A stretch of 64,000 bases of DNA from Rhineura floridana (GCF_030035675.1 NC_084492.1:26556261-26620260); one strand, 5' to 3'. Counted from the stretch's first letter, positions 22,565 through 34,750 are shown. Notes: generated by a model not told the origin, from the sequence alone. Translations and numbers: made by a program.

Positions 22565-23685
22565 AGCAAAGATATACAATTGAACAGTGCCCCCTTTTGA
22601 CCAAGGCCACACAAAGAAGAGGTTGGTCCTCTCCCTCCCCCACTCTTTTGTACTGAATGAAAAGGTGAATCACAACAAAAGGCACCAGGACTCAACCATC
22701 CAGAAAGGGGGAAGGGGGAAGCAGCCACTTTTACAGCAGTTCAGATACACTTGGAAACTTTCAGAGAGTTAAGCTTGCCCTGGGGAATACACTACTGTAC
22801 TTTCATTATGTGGATCTTAATATGCTTAAACAGATCACAGCAAAACATGGCAACGGAGAATAAAGTCAATTGTAAACACTTGACGCATTTGCATTTTTAA
22901 GCAATGTCTCTAGTTATGTTTTTCTAGCTGATCATACAGCTGCTTAGCAAGTCTGCAGGGTGGGACTCTTCTGTTCCCAAAGACAAGATAATCATTTTAA
23001 AAACAAGAAAGATCTAAGCCAACATTAAGAATGTTTGCTTGCTTTGCAGTCGTAGACTGATGCTAACCTGGAAAGCAGACACTTAAGCACTTTATTGACA
23101 AGGTTAGTGATCTGACTGAATGTGTAGTGTTGTGACATCATCACACATTCACTACATGATCCCTGATTGGCTTGGACCACTCATGGGGAAATTCAGTGCA
23201 ACTTCAGACAGCTTAGGGTGTCCTTATGTATCTAACAATGTAAAAACCTGACTGTCTAGTGCCTAGCATTGAGACCCTGCTAGTCATTCACAGATCTGTT
23301 CTGCCTTCATGGAATGTTTAGAAAGAAGGAGAATGAAACTGTCATCAACAGAACAACAGCAATCAATGCAGCTTCTCTTAGGAAAATTAAAGGTCAGGTG
23401 TGTTAAGAAAAGCTACAGACAGTGTCTAGGAACAGCAAAAGCTGTGTGCTGTTGTCAACAGATCAAATGAAGGTTGTGAACTGACCAGAAGCTGAAGACA
23501 GATAGAGCAAAACATATAAATCTCAGAGGTAGGTTGGGTGAAGGAAGGGAACCAGATTAAGCAATGAGCTGAGAACAGCACAATACTTAGAGAAATCTGT
23601 GTTCAAGAAGTCTCGCACAGAGTCCAGGGGCAGGTGTGTGCTGCTGTGACAAAAAGAGCTGACAGACGCAAGAGCCTTGGTGGCT
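22565..23685. other. No gene recognised
   Basis: About 1.1 kb with no supportable feature. Confidence 0.4.
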
Positions 23686-23689
23686 CAGA

Positions 23690-24212
23690 AACTATGCGCC
23701 ATCAAATCAAGTTCAAGGTTCTGGTTTTGGTGTTCAAAGCCTTATACAGCTTGAGACCAGGATACATGTAAAATCATCTTAGCCCTTATATATCCAGTAG
23801 ATCACTGCACTCTGCAGGTGAGGGCCTTCTGCAGATACCAGCTTATCAGGAGGTCCATTACTCACAACATAGGAAGCAGAGCTTTTGTGTTATGGCACCA
23901 ACCCTTTAGAATTTCCTCCCCTTAAATATTAGACAGGCACCATCTCTGTTATCATTTTGGTACCTACTGAAGACCTTTCAACAAGATATGTAGATATCTT
24001 ACCCCAGTCTGTTTCCGTGTTGGAATTGCTTGCAAAGGTGTTTCTAAAGTTTTTTTAAAAATGTTTTTAAAGATGTTTTGTTTTAATATATTTTAAAGGT
24101 TTTTTTAGTGTTTTGAGATGTTTTAGAATGTTTTTAGTGTTTTGTTTGCCACCCTGGGCTCCTTCTAGAAGGAAGGGTGGGATATAAATTTAATAAATAA
24201 ATAAAATCAAAG
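23690..24212 (+). mobile_element. L2-clade LINE 3' fragment
   Basis: The coding echo caagttcaaggttctggttt, ggtgttcaaagccttatac matches FKVLVL.YKALY of the intact copy at 25741-29448. The tail is ccaccctgggctccttctag, gtgggatataaatttaataa and (TAAA)n. It is an older, diverged copy. Confidence 0.8.
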
Positions 24213-24287
24213 GCGGAGGAGTACGCTCAATAAAGTGATGAGGGAGCCAAATTGGTACAGATCTCCAACCCAAAATGGCAAGTAAGG

Positions 24288-24412
24288 GGAACCTGTGGCC
24301 CTTTAAATGTTGCTGGACTCCTTCAGCCCCAGCCAGCATGGCCAATGGTCAGGGATTATGAGAGTTGTAGTCCAACAACATCTGGAGAGCCACAGGTCCC
24401 CCAGGGTCACAG
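24288..24412. mobile_element. hAT-type MITE copy
   Basis: Left ggggaacctgtggccc, core gccagcatggccaatggtca, right gtagtccaacaacatctgga and gccacaggtccccc. Confidence 0.8.
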
Positions 24413-24414
24413 GT

Positions 24415-25250
24415 TCTCTATGGTCTTATGCCATTCAGTGAGTCAACACAGGCTTGGATTCTCAATGATCAATAGAAACTGAAATGCATCCACAACTGTG
24501 GTAAATTAAAGACTGGTTAAACCAGAGGGCATAATGCATTGCAGCAGTCCGCAAAACATGCTGTTTAAATTTCCATCGCATGACATATCGAATAACTGAA
24601 CTGGGTTTGATGCAATTGGAATTACAAGCAGAGAAGCTTGCATTTCTTTATGGCAGCGGAGCAAGTTCCAATGAAGCCATCCAGAGCCTGAATTATTGCT
24701 GAACCAGATCAAGACAACAAACAAAAGCAGGTGAGATTTATCAGGTCCATTATCACATATTATTTACCCCAAGTGACATTTTAATATCTCCGGAAAATAT
24801 GTACAAGCTAATGGAGGATTTTCATAAAACCCCAACACACATTTTGCCGCATGCTGTTCCAAATACATAAATTCATGCTTTGTCAATGGTAATGAGACGC
24901 AGAGGGCAGAGAACCTGCTGGGCTTACTTACACATTCCTGGAGAAAAAGGCATACACGACTAAGAATTTGTGAACATTCACCTCCAATTTATTATTCAAA
25001 CAGCTTCCCTCTTATTTGGTTCTCAAATTAAACATGTGCTCAGTGTGGACCACCAGATGTTTAATTTAGACTCAGCAATAGCTTTTGATGCCCACTGGGT
25101 TGGCATGCATGCACGTCACTTGATTTCTTACCAGTTGATTACTCAATAGTTTCCAAAATGTGCCATCTCACATTCCTAAGGATGTGTTACAATTGTATTG
25201 TTAGGACTGCTGATCACAGACATCTTTTTGTCAGGTAGGTTGCATGTTCC
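24415..25250. other. No gene recognised
   Basis: No exon or identifiable repeat. Confidence 0.4.
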
Positions 25251-25254
25251 CCCT

Positions 25255-25622
25255 CTAGGATACACACCTTAACATGGCGAGGGGGTTTGAGAGTGTTGAA
25301 GAAGCTGAGAGCAATGCCATCAGGAGTCTAGACCAAGAGCCTAGACTCCTAAGCAGGGTTACCCAAGGTGGAATGGTCAAAGCTGAGGCACAAGACAAAG
25401 ATGCACCCAGACTCAGAGGAAGGCAATGGTAAAACACCTCTGAATACCTCTTACCATGAAAACCCTATGAATAGACTATCCAAAATGCAACACGAGATAG
25501 TGCTGGAAGATGAGACCCCCAAGTCAGATTGCACTCAGTGAGCCACTGAGGAAGAACAATGGACAAATACAAGTAGCAGTGTGACTAATGACGCAACTGG
25601 GTCAAAGCCGAATGGAAGCCCG
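25255..25622 (+). mobile_element. BovB (RTE) LINE 5'-region fragment
   Basis: Recognisable BovB text: ggcaatggtaaaacacctct, taccatgaaaaccctatga, gagatagtgctggaagatga, cccccaagtcagattgcac, gcaactgggtcaaagccga. It lacks the reverse transcriptase region and the tail. Confidence 0.7.
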
Positions 25623-25740
25623 TGGTCTCCTAGCGACTCTCAGCCCCCTTAACAAACTACAGTTCCCAGGATTCTTGAGCAGATGTAATGACTGTTAAAG
25701 TGGTATAATACTGCTGTAAATGTATAATGCAGATGGGGCC
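25622..25740. mobile_element. Harbinger-like foldback, right half
   Basis: Contains caaactacagttcccaggat, gttaaagtggtataatactg and the terminus gtataatgcagatggggcc. The L2 element starts directly to its right. Confidence 0.75.
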
Positions 25741-25748
25741 TCAGTTAC

Positions 25749-25888
25749 CCAGGTACCCAGCCAGCCAGGACTGATTCTTACCACCTGTCCCTCTCTGGAG
25801 GGATACATAAGCCGGCTGGCTGAGGTGGCCTGGGAGACCCAGTGCCTGCAGGAGGAAGAGACCATTGCCCAAGGGAAGGAGAGGCTGC

Positions 25889-25927
<39 letters not shown>

Positions 25928-26130
25928 GGGACCACCACCTCCACCACCCTTCCCTGAGGGACTTCTGCCTGGCAGGACCAGGCCCCAGGTACCCAGCCAG
26001 CCAGGACTGATTCTTACTACCTGTCCCTCTCTGGAGGGATACATAAGCCGGCTGGCTGAGGTGGCCTGGGAGACCCAGGGCCTGCAGGAGGAAGAGACCA
26101 TTGCCCCAAGGGAAGGAGAGGCTGCTGCTT
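25749..26130 (+). repeat. Two tandem 5' units of the L2 element with (CTG)12
   Basis: The string acccagccagccaggactga starts at 25753 and again near 25990. Each unit continues through ggagggatacataagccggc and ctgcaggaggaagagaccat. Unit 1 carries (CTG)12 at 25891-25926; unit 2 has only the start of this run. Such tandem 5' units often act as LINE promoters; function here is inferred. Confidence 0.85.
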
Positions 26131-26224
26131 TCTTTCTGGGTGCTTATATGAATGCATGTTGTGAGAGTGTGTATTTTATGTATTTGAGTTTTTTGTATTT
26201 TTCTTTTTGTATTTATAGTTTATA

Positions 26225-29200
26225 ATGTGCCTGGGGAAGAGATCTTTCCATCTAGCGGGGAGACATGAGGGGGCCCCAATTGCCGTAGTGACGGGCAGAG
26301 GGAGGTATGGTGTTATGAGAAGGACGTGCCAGGTAAGGGGAACGCGGCCCAGACATGTTGTGGCTGTGCCTTGTTCCAGTCCTTCTCATACCCGCAGGGT
26401 TGTTGGTTGTCCTCTCAGCCAACTCTCAGATCTCCAGCTGCTGCTTTTTAATGCCAGATCGGTTCATAATAAAACCCCTCTCGTCCATGATTTGATTATG
26501 GACGAGGCAGCCGATCTGGCATGCATAACCGAGACCTGGGTGGGCGAACAGGGAGGAGTTAGTCTCTCCCAGATCTGCCCACCGGGGTATTTGGTTCAGC
26601 ATCATGGTAGATCTGAGGGTCGGGGAGGTGGGGTTGCTGTGGTCTATAAGAGTTCCATCTCACTCACCAAGCACCATGTCCATACAACTACTGGTCTGGA
26701 ATGTTTGCACCTTGTGTTGGGCCAGAGGGACAGACTAGGAATCCTTTTGGTGTACCGCCCGCCTTGCTGCCCAGTGGCTTCCTTAACTGAGTTGACGGAA
26801 GTGGTCTCGGAGGTATTGTTGAGATCCCCTAGACTATTAGTACTGGGGGATGTCAACATTCATGCCGAGGCTACTTTGTCTGGGGCGGCTCAGGACTTCA
26901 TGGACTCCATGACAACCATGGGGCTGTCCCAATATGTTAGTGGCCCAACACATATATCGGGGCATACACTCGACCTTATTTTTGTTACTGGACATGGGAA
27001 TAGTGATCTGGATGTGGGGAGTTTTACATCTGTCCCTTTGTCATGGACAGATCACTGCTTGCTGAAGTTTAGACTTTCAGCGACCTTTTCCCTCTGCAAG
27101 GGTGGGGGACCTATTAAATTGGTCCGCCCCCGGAGACTAATGAATCCTGAAGGTTTTCAAAGGGCTCTGGGGGATTTTCCGGCTGATAGAACTGGCGCTC
27201 CTGTTGAAGCCCTGGTTAATCTGTGGAATGCGGAGATGGCCCGGGCTGTCGACACGATCGCTCCTGCGCGCCCTCTCCTTTGCAGAGCTCATTCAGCTCC
27301 TTGGTATACTCCAGAGTTGAGGGCGATGAAGCAAGATAGGAGGCGGCTTGAGCGGAGATGGAGATGAACTCCTGATGAATGCAACTATATGCTGGTTTGT
27401 GCTTTCACCAAACGGTATGTAGGAGCGGTGAGGGCGGCGATAAAACAATATTTCGCCGCCACTATTAAGGCATCTCTCTCCCGCCCAGCGGAGCTTTTTA
27501 GAGTTGTCCGAGGGCTACTCCATCTAGGCCTTCAGGACACTGTAGATACTTTGGTGGCCCGCTGTAATGAGTTTGCAGAGCACTTCCAGCATAAGTTCTT
27601 ACGCATTTGTCGGGACCTAGACTCTCATTTTATAGCAGTTAACCCTAGTGAGGTGTCTGGTGCACAGTCTTATCATGTTTTGTTGGATGAGTTTCAGTCG
27701 GTTCAGTTCGAGGACATGGACAAGGTGCTTGGACAGGTACGTGCAACCACTTCGGTACTAGATCCTTGCCCCTCTTGGCTAATAAAAACTGGCAAGGAGG
27801 GAACAGTTGGCTGGGCCAGGGAAGTGATAAATGCCTCCTTGCGAGAGGGAGTGGTCCCTGGCTGTCTGAAGGAGGCAGCAGTGAGACCACTCCTGAAAAA
27901 GCCTTCCCTGGACCCAGAGGATTTCAGCTGCTACAGACCAGTGGCAAATGTTCCATATCTCAGCAAGATCTTGGAACGAGTGGTTGCTAACCAGCTCCAG
28001 GCGCTATTGGATGAAACCGATTATCTAGATCCATTTCAATCAGGTTTCAGGCCCGGTTTCGGCACTGAGACGGCCTTGGTTGCCCTGTTTGATGATCTAT
28101 GTCGGGAGAGAGACAGAGGGAGTGTAACTCTGTTGATTCTCCTTGATCTCTCAGCGGCTTTTGATACCATCGACCATGGTATCCTTCTGGAGAGGCTTGC
28201 GGAGTTGGGAGTTGGAGGCACTGCGTGGCAGTGGTTCCGCTCCTACTTGGCAGGCCGTCTCCAGAAGATAGTGCTTGGGGAACATTGCTCGACACCGTGA
28301 GTACTCCAATGTGGGGTCCCGCAGGGTTCAGTTTTGTCTCCCATGCTTTTTAACATCTATATGAAGCCGTTGGGTGCGGTCATCAGGAGTTTTGGAGTGC
28401 GTTGTCACCAGTACGCTGATGACACGCAGCTCTACTTCTCCTTTTCATCTTCTTCAGGTGAGGTGGTCAATGTGCTGAACCGTTGCCTGGATGTGACAAT
28501 GGACTGGATGAGAACTAACAAACTGAGACTCAATCCTGATAAGACTGAGATGCTGTTGGTGGATGGTTTTTCCAATCAGAGGGTGGATACATATCCTGTC
28601 CTGGATGGGGTTACACTCCCCCTAAAGGAACAGGTTCGTAGTCTGGGAGTCGTTCTAGACTCTTCCCTGTCACTTGAGGCTCATGTAGCCTCGGTGGCAC
28701 GGAATGCGTTCTACCAACTTCGATTGGTAGCCCAGCTACGTCCCTACCTGAGTAAGGAGGATCTTACATCAGTAGTACATGCTCTGGTAACCTCACGTTT
28801 GGATTACTGTAATGCGCTCTACGTAGGGCTACCTCTGAAGACGGTTCGGAAGCTACAGCTGGTGCAAAATGCGGCGGCCAGACTGCTAACAAGAATGAAG
28901 CGGTCTGACCATATAACACCTGTTTTGGCCCGCTTGCACTGGCTTCCAATACGCTTCCGGGCCAAATTCAAAGTGTTGGTATTAACCTATAAAGCCTTAT
29001 ACGGCGTGGGACCTCGATATCTGTCGGAACGCCTCTCCCGCTATGAACCGGCTCGTACACTACGGTCTGCTACGAAGGCCCTCTTCCGGGTCCCGACTCA
29101 TAGGGAGGCCCGGAGGGCAGTGACAAGATCAAGGGCCTTCTCAGTGGTGGCCCCCGAACTATGGAATAGTCTCCCCGAGGAGGTTCGCCTGGCGCCGACA

Positions 29201-29254
29201 CTTTCATCCTTTCAGCGCCAGGTTAAAACCTTTCTCTACTCCAAGGCATTTTAA
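26225..29254 (+). pseudogene. L2 ORF2 (endonuclease-reverse transcriptase) with two stops
   Basis: All three open segments (26225-27367, 27389-28300, 28334-29254) are in the same frame. The endonuclease fills about residues 65-280, with E in ITETWV, D/N in LGDVNIH and the SWTDH signature. The reverse transcriptase runs from about 540 to 850 with intact LDLSAAFD and YADD catalytic motifs. The interruptions are TGA at 27365-27367 (after RRWR, expected W) and TGA at 28298-28300 (after CSTP, expected W); each can come from a single G-to-A change. The C terminus FLYSKAF is complete. The upstream ATG at 26225 is the likely start. Both stops would block retrotransposition by this copy. Confidence 0.9.
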
Positions 29255-29456
29255 TTTTTTGTTAATGATTGTAATGTTTGTAATTTGATTTTAGCCTTTG
29301 CTGTTTTTAGATTGTGAAATTTGATTTTAGACTGATGTTTTTGTATTATATTGTATTTTATTGTATCTATGTTCACCGCCCTGAGAGCTATTGCTAGTCG
29401 GGCGGTATATAAGTTTTAAAAAATAAATAAATAAATAAATAAATAAAAGAAAAACC

Positions 29457-29625
29457 TGGACAGTGAGAGTAGTTTGGCAATGGAACTAATTACCAGAGGT
29501 GGAGGGCAGCTCTCCGTCGCTGGGGGTCTTTAAGCAAAGGCAGGACAGGCATCCATTGCAAATGCTCTTACTCTGGCTTTCCTGCACTGAGTAGCCGGTC
29601 AACTCTATAATTCACATGTTCCAGC
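29457..29625 (+). mobile_element. CR1-like LINE 3' fragment
   Basis: Contains ggcaatggaactaattacca, ggagggcagctctccgtc, ggtctttaagcaaaggcagg, acaggcatccattgcaaatg and cctgcactgagtag, the order found at the 3' ends of amniote CR1 elements. Old and diverged. Confidence 0.6.
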
Positions 29626-29629
29626 AACT

Positions 29630-30315
29630 CAGTTCCAAAGCAGCTTTAAATATCTATGTTTGGTTTGTAATATAAAATAGATCAGGGCTAAATTAATAAG
29701 GGCCAAACGCCAATACAGAAGAGGGGGGCAGATTCCATTTGCAGCCTGTGCTTTGCTGTAGCTTATGATAGATAAAGCTGATTAAATGTGAACACAGCAC
29801 TTTATTTCAAACAGAGTTGTGTGGGATTTTCTTAAGAAGAAAAAAATGGAAACCAGCAAGCAAAAAAGTGTGAATTGCCCCCTTCCTATTCACAGAGCTA
29901 ATTTTTCCTTCTCGTCAAAAACAACCGCCCCAATTATCGAGATTGTGCTTCCTTCTTCTGGGAAAGAGATGGACTACTTCTGTGGCTTGCTTAGTGCTTT
30001 GTCAGTAAAATTACAGTAATATCTCATGCAATCTGTCCCATTCCCGTCCCACAGCAGGAGTCATTTTCAGCTATAAAGTCGCAACGTTGGATTTAAATCT
30101 TAAATAGTTAGCATGCAAGGATGCCAGCTCCGAAGAGAAGAATGTTCTGTTAAAAGGAAAAAGAAAAAACAGAAATGCCATATGTATAAAGATGAGCAAT
30201 AGGACTCACTTTCCATATTGCTTTTTTAAAAAACAAACCAAACCTAAGCAAGCTTTCAGGATTCACATCCTTGTTTGAGAATGGGGGGGGAGAGAGAGAG
30301 AGATAATACAGGCAT
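29630..30315. other. No gene recognised
   Basis: No exon or repeat supported. Confidence 0.4.
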
Positions 30316-30317
30316 CC

Positions 30318-30395
30318 GTTCCCCAACCTGATGCCCTTCAGCTGTTCTGGATTACAACTCCCATCAGTCCCAGACAGGCTACCTAGGGATGGGGG
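30318..30395. mobile_element. hAT-type MITE fragment
   Basis: Contains gttccccaacctgatgccct, ggattacaactcccatcag; half an element. Confidence 0.65.
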
Positions 30396-30399
30396 AGAA

Positions 30400-30885
30400 A
30401 TGTGTTGTGGTGCTAAATTTGTTTTTAGCAGAGAGTAACAGCGGTCTGAAAATGCGAGTGTGCCAGTGTGTGTGTGCATTTACCTAAGAAAGCAGGCTTT
30501 TACCCTGCATTAGGATCACTGAGACTTAGTAAAATAAGAAAAGCTACTTTATTTATAGAAATACATTGTAGATAGAAAGGCATACCTAGTTCTAACTAAC
30601 TAAGTTGGAGGTGCAATGCCCAGGCGTGGGAGTTGACCTCATGCCCAGGAGAGAGCGAGCAAAGGTGTCTCCTCTCTCTTGGACAGTCAGAGAAGAGAAG
30701 AGAGGAAAGGCGGAAGGAGGAGGGGCAGATAAGCTTCCTTAAGACTTATCAGTCTAGAAACGGAAGGAAGTCAATCAGAGCATCTCAGGTAAAGGTAATC
30801 AAGCCTATCCATCTGGAGGACCCTAACTCTATCTCCCTTCTGGAACATAGACAAAAGAACAAAACAGGAGTTGCTGTTACCCCAC
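30400..30885. other. No gene recognised
   Basis: Purine-rich stretch at 30680-30730; otherwise nothing supportable. Confidence 0.4.
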
Positions 30886-30887
30886 TT

Positions 30888-31320
30888 CCAACAAAATGAA
30901 ATTCAGTTTGTATTTAAAGGCGAATCTACCAAATTTGTGCTTTCCAAAACTATACGTGAACTGAAACACAGCTATCCTTTGACATTCACATTTCTTCAAA
31001 TTTTGCAATGCAGTTCTCCAGCCAAACAATGGTTACAAAAATGTGTATATTAGGGGAAGTGTGCACAAAAATGAATGTATTAGTGAAAATAACATACAAC
31101 AATGCATTACATTAGGGGAAATTGCTTGTGCAATTATGCACATTGGTCAAAACTGCATGCAAAAATGCGTTAATTAGGACAAATTTGCACTAAAATGCTG
31201 GTGAACTTTCATGAAGATTTTGTTTTTAAAAAGTTGCTGCAGAAATGTGGGGAATTGAATTTAAGATTGGAAAAATGAGAAATTGAGAGAACCAAAAATA
31301 ACAGAACCATCCACCCCTAC
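30888..31320 (+). mobile_element. Ac-like hAT MITE
   Basis: Family order is complete: aaatgaaattcagtttgta, cacagctatcctttgacat, gttctccagccaaacaatgg, gtatattaggggaagtgtgc, tttcatgaagattttg and ccatccacccctac. Termini are eroded. Confidence 0.75.
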
Positions 31321-31324
31321 CAGA

Positions 31325-32070
31325 GGGTCAGAATTTTTAAAATCAAGAGTTGGCAGTGCTAGGAAGAGCCAAAGTATAGTTTGTGTGTTAACAGCAACAA
31401 AAACAAATCCATACATTTTGAGAAGGGTGAGATTTAGCTTGAATTCCACTCATTCATTCCTCTAGGGGATTCGTAGAACATGAATCTCCCCCAATTTATA
31501 TCCAAGCCAGCTGCAATAACTATATAAGTTACAAATGTAAGCCAATAACGTATTCTAATTTTAAAAAACAAAAAAGATATACACCAAAAAGATAATATAG
31601 CAAGTTGATACTAATTGTATCAAGATCCAAAAGCAAGCAATGGGGTAAGACAACGTTAAAATATATTGTTGCACTATAACTTTCTTATAGTATATCAGCT
31701 GGAAAGGTTGGGGTTTTTTTCTTTTAAAATGAAGGGGGGGAAACAAGCCAACCAATAAATTTAAATCATGCTCTGCACAATGAACTCCCTCCCTTAAATA
31801 ATAAGAAAAAAAGCTCATACATTATTTTCAGACTGGTGTACTTGACGAAAGCAGGAGGGGTGCTCAGTGGTTTTAAGTCATTCTCTATGGAAAATCCCAA
31901 TGCAAAGCATTTGGAAGGCATGCATCATTATAATGAACCATTTGCAGAACTATTTGTCCTCTCACGATGCAGCTGTTAACTCCAGTTCAACCCCTATGAC
32001 AACTACGCAAGGGTGTCAGTTCAGTACCTCATGCTAAAGTGGTTGTCTTCACTTTCCGTTGCATGTCAAA
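31325..32070. other. No gene recognised
   Basis: A/T-rich; no exon or repeat family identified. Confidence 0.4.
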
Positions 32071-32074
32071 TGCA

Positions 32075-32305
32075 AAGTTTGTTTTTATTTATTTATGACA
32101 TTTGCAGCCCACCTTTTATCCAGGGAGCTCAAGGTGGCCTACATGGTTCTCCCCTTCCCCATTTTATCCTCACAACAACCCTGAGAGGTAGGTTGGGCTG
32201 AGAGACAGGACTGGCCCAAGATCACGCAGTGAGCTTCATGATGGAGTGGGGATTTGAACCCTGGTCTCCCAGGTCCTAGACCACTACTCTAACTACTACT
32301 ACAAC
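32075..32305 (-). mobile_element. tRNA-derived SINE with L2-like tail, full length
   Basis: Inverse order: tttatttatttatgacattt tail, cctcacaacaaccctgagag, ccaagatcacgcagtgagct, B box inverse ggatttgaaccctggtctcc, and the head accactactctaactacta. Confidence 0.85.
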
Positions 32306-32532
32306 ATACGCAGAGCGAGTTATCAGGGCTGAGCTGTGGACAACTGTTAGATGTGATATGGGAATTCAGCCAAAGGCAAGGGCTATACAGAAGCACACCA
32401 GAACCAGGAAGACCTTGTTGCTCAAGTAAGGTACCAGCCCAGACAGAAAACCTTTCATAGGACTTCTTGTCCAAGAAAGCCCAATGTCAGCCTGAGTGGG
32501 TTGGGCCAGTTCAGAGTCCTGAAAACACATCC

Positions 32533-33112
32533 CACACCACACATTTCAAGCACTCTTACATTTCTTTAACAGCCATGGCTTCTCCCACTCCAAAAAATTC
32601 TGGGAACTGTCATTTGTTTGTTTATTTATTTGTTATTTATTTATTATTTGATTTATATCCCACCCTTCCTCCCAGCTGGATCCCAGGGCAGCAAACAAAA
32701 GCACTAAAAACACTTAAAACATCACAAAAACTGACTTTAAAATACATTAAAACAAAACATCGTTAAAAACATTTTTTAAAGCTTTCAAATCATCTTTTTA
32801 AAAAAAATGTTAAAAACATCTTTTTTTAAAAAAAAAAAAAGGTTTAAAAACATATTAAAAAGCAATTCCAACACAGACGGAGACTGGGTGCTGAGAGTTG
32901 TTAAGAGACCCCTGTTTCCCCCCCCCCGAGCTACAATTCTCAGTGGTTTAACAATCAATCCCTCTTCCCAGGGAACTCTGGGAACTGTAGCTCTGTGAGG
33001 GGAATCGGGGTCTCCTAACAATTCTCAGCACTCTGAACAAACTACAGTTCCCAGGATTCTTTGGGGGAAGCCATGACTCTTCAAAGGGTATAAATGTATG
33101 GTGCAGATATGG
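32533..33112. mobile_element. Harbinger-like foldback interrupted by an L2 tail
   Basis: The left arm (catggcttctcccactcc, ttctgggaactgtcattt) is followed by an inverted L2 tail (about 32620-32880). The second part is complete: gggtgctgagagttgtta to gtatggtgcagatatggcc, followed by taa. The L2 piece is the later insertion. Confidence 0.8.
32620..32880 (-). mobile_element. L2-type LINE tail inside Harbinger-like element
   Basis: Plus strand: tgtttatttatttgttattt, tttatatcccacccttcct, cccagggcagcaaacaaaag, then A-rich aaacatcttt units and ccaacacagacgg. Confidence 0.8.
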
Positions 33113-33114
33113 CC

Positions 33115-34630
33115 TAAGAGTATGTCATTGCTAACAAGGTACTCTAAACTGCAGTACTGATAGCGCATCACATGGGGCAGTCACATACAGAACCCAGATG
33201 TAGGCCCAGTAACTCTTGACACAAGCACACCTGCCTACAGGAGGAAGGGCGGGATATAAATTCAATCAATCAATCATCATTATCCTATCCCCCAATGGAA
33301 CATAAAAATAAATACATGTTTTATGAATTCCCTCACAATAAGGAGGAATTGACTTTTCTAGTGTTGGTGTTTAAATGGAGGCAGTAGAAACACATTGTGA
33401 TATCACTTCAGTTTGAATTGCTTTCTAAAATGTCATTGAGGCAAATTAGATTCCTGTTAAAGTAAAAAGGGAATAAATGACACATAGTACCTCCAAGGTA
33501 TTGGGGTCTACATGACCCCCAACATGGTGACAAGCCTCCTTTAGCAATACAATAATGTATTCATTCATACCTCTGAGACCTCCCAAAAGTAGAATAAAAA
33601 GTTGCATCGCAGACGTAAGAGATCCCACAGGATTCACCACTGGAGATATTACAGACTTATTCACTAATAGGCAAAAAACTGTGCGGTTTAAGAATGTCCC
33701 TATAGCCCACAGATATTTCTATCAAACTTTAAAAAGCAGGGAAATTGGGCAGCTATAGTGAATGCACCAGGGGAGCAGGAGACCTGGCCTCCTCTCTAAG
33801 GTATTGGACTGCCCTACAAATTTGTCAAAATGCAAACACAATTTGGGTTGGTCTTTCACAGTCCAATCCACTTGCTGTGTAGCTTGGAAAAATTTGGTAA
33901 CATGTGCCTCTGAGGATAGCTGGTGAGCAGTAGCAGTGATGCAGCAATGCAAGACCAGGGACAATGTGAGCCCTTCTAAGGTCATGGGCCTTTAGCCAGT
34001 GCCTGACCTGGCCAGCCGCTGCCATCAGCCATGCACACACACAGTTTTAAAATGTCTGTGTAATAGTAGATTATATCACAGACATCATATCTAGTTTGGC
34101 TCAAAGTTTTTATTTTATATTCTGCATCATTAGCTCAATTATCTTTCCCTTCTACTGATAAACAAAGCAGCATACATTGATTAAATCTATCATTCCTTAA
34201 AGGAGTCCAAGCAAGCTGCTTTCAGCTGATTAAAATGTTTCTCAGCTGTTTACCATTCTGCTCCTAATGTCTAGGTTTGTCTCTTTAGTGAAATGATCTG
34301 CTTGGCTATAATTAGTTCTGTATTTTGAATTCCTCTCTCCCCTCCCCAAATATGCCACATACTTAAATTTCTTTGCTCTCTTGGTTGATTCTCTTCATTA
34401 AAATAGGGCTGATACGGCACGGATTTCACCCTGCAATCTGCAAGGGACTGTAAATATTGCAAGAAGGGGTGCTGCAACTTTTATTACACATCACAGTAGG
34501 ATCCTCTTTATTGGGGAGCAGGCAACTTAGTGTCAGAGGTCAAGGACAGGTTTTGCTTCTACTGCAATGTTTTGCCAAGTGCAGCACCTTGTCCTTCCCC
34601 CCATAGGGCTGAATGGCACCCATTTGTTTA
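33115..34630. other. No gene; possible hAT scrap
   Basis: The only familiar text is about 33900-34040 (gcctttagccagtgcctgac, ctgccatcagccatg), weakly like the family at 14700-15193. No exon. Confidence 0.4.
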
Positions 34631-34636
34631 GCTCAG

Positions 34637-34750
34637 GGGTGGTGAATCTGTGGCTCTCTATATGTGGCTCGACCACAACTCTCATAATCCCTGACGGTTG
34701 ACCAGGCTGGCTACATCTGACGAGAATTAGAGTCCAACAAAATCTGGAGG
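34637..34750. mobile_element. hAT-type MITE, right end cut off
   Basis: Starts caggggtggtgaatctgtgg and carries both arms up to gtccaacaaaatctggagg, where the next element begins. Confidence 0.75.

Larger units (their letters stand above)
25741..29448 (+). mobile_element. L2-clade non-LTR retrotransposon, nearly intact
   Basis: This 3.7-kb element has a 5' region with two tandem units of about 238 bp, a long ORF2 and a 3' tail ending in (ATAA)n. ORF2 (26225-29254, one frame, 1010 codons) has an APE-type endonuclease (LLFNARSV, CITETWV, LVLGDVNIH, DLIFVTG, WTDHCLLKF) and a reverse transcriptase (LDLSAAFDTIDHGILLERL, QCGVPQGSVLSP, YADDTQLYF) typical of L2 rather than CR1. The tail has paired ccgccctgag / gggcggtatataag motifs. 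Two in-frame TGA codons interrupt the frame and there are no frameshifts. No flanking duplication is evident, as is usual for L2. Confidence 0.92.

Noticed and set aside
22326-22685. 119-codon minus-strand frame
   Set aside because: Overlaps decayed L2-like 3' sequence; no domain or conserved motif.
25720-26225. Poly-Leu, poly-Ala and poly-Gln frames around the CTG run as a host coding repeat
   Set aside because: The CTG tract lies in the 5' region of the L2 element, not in a host exon.
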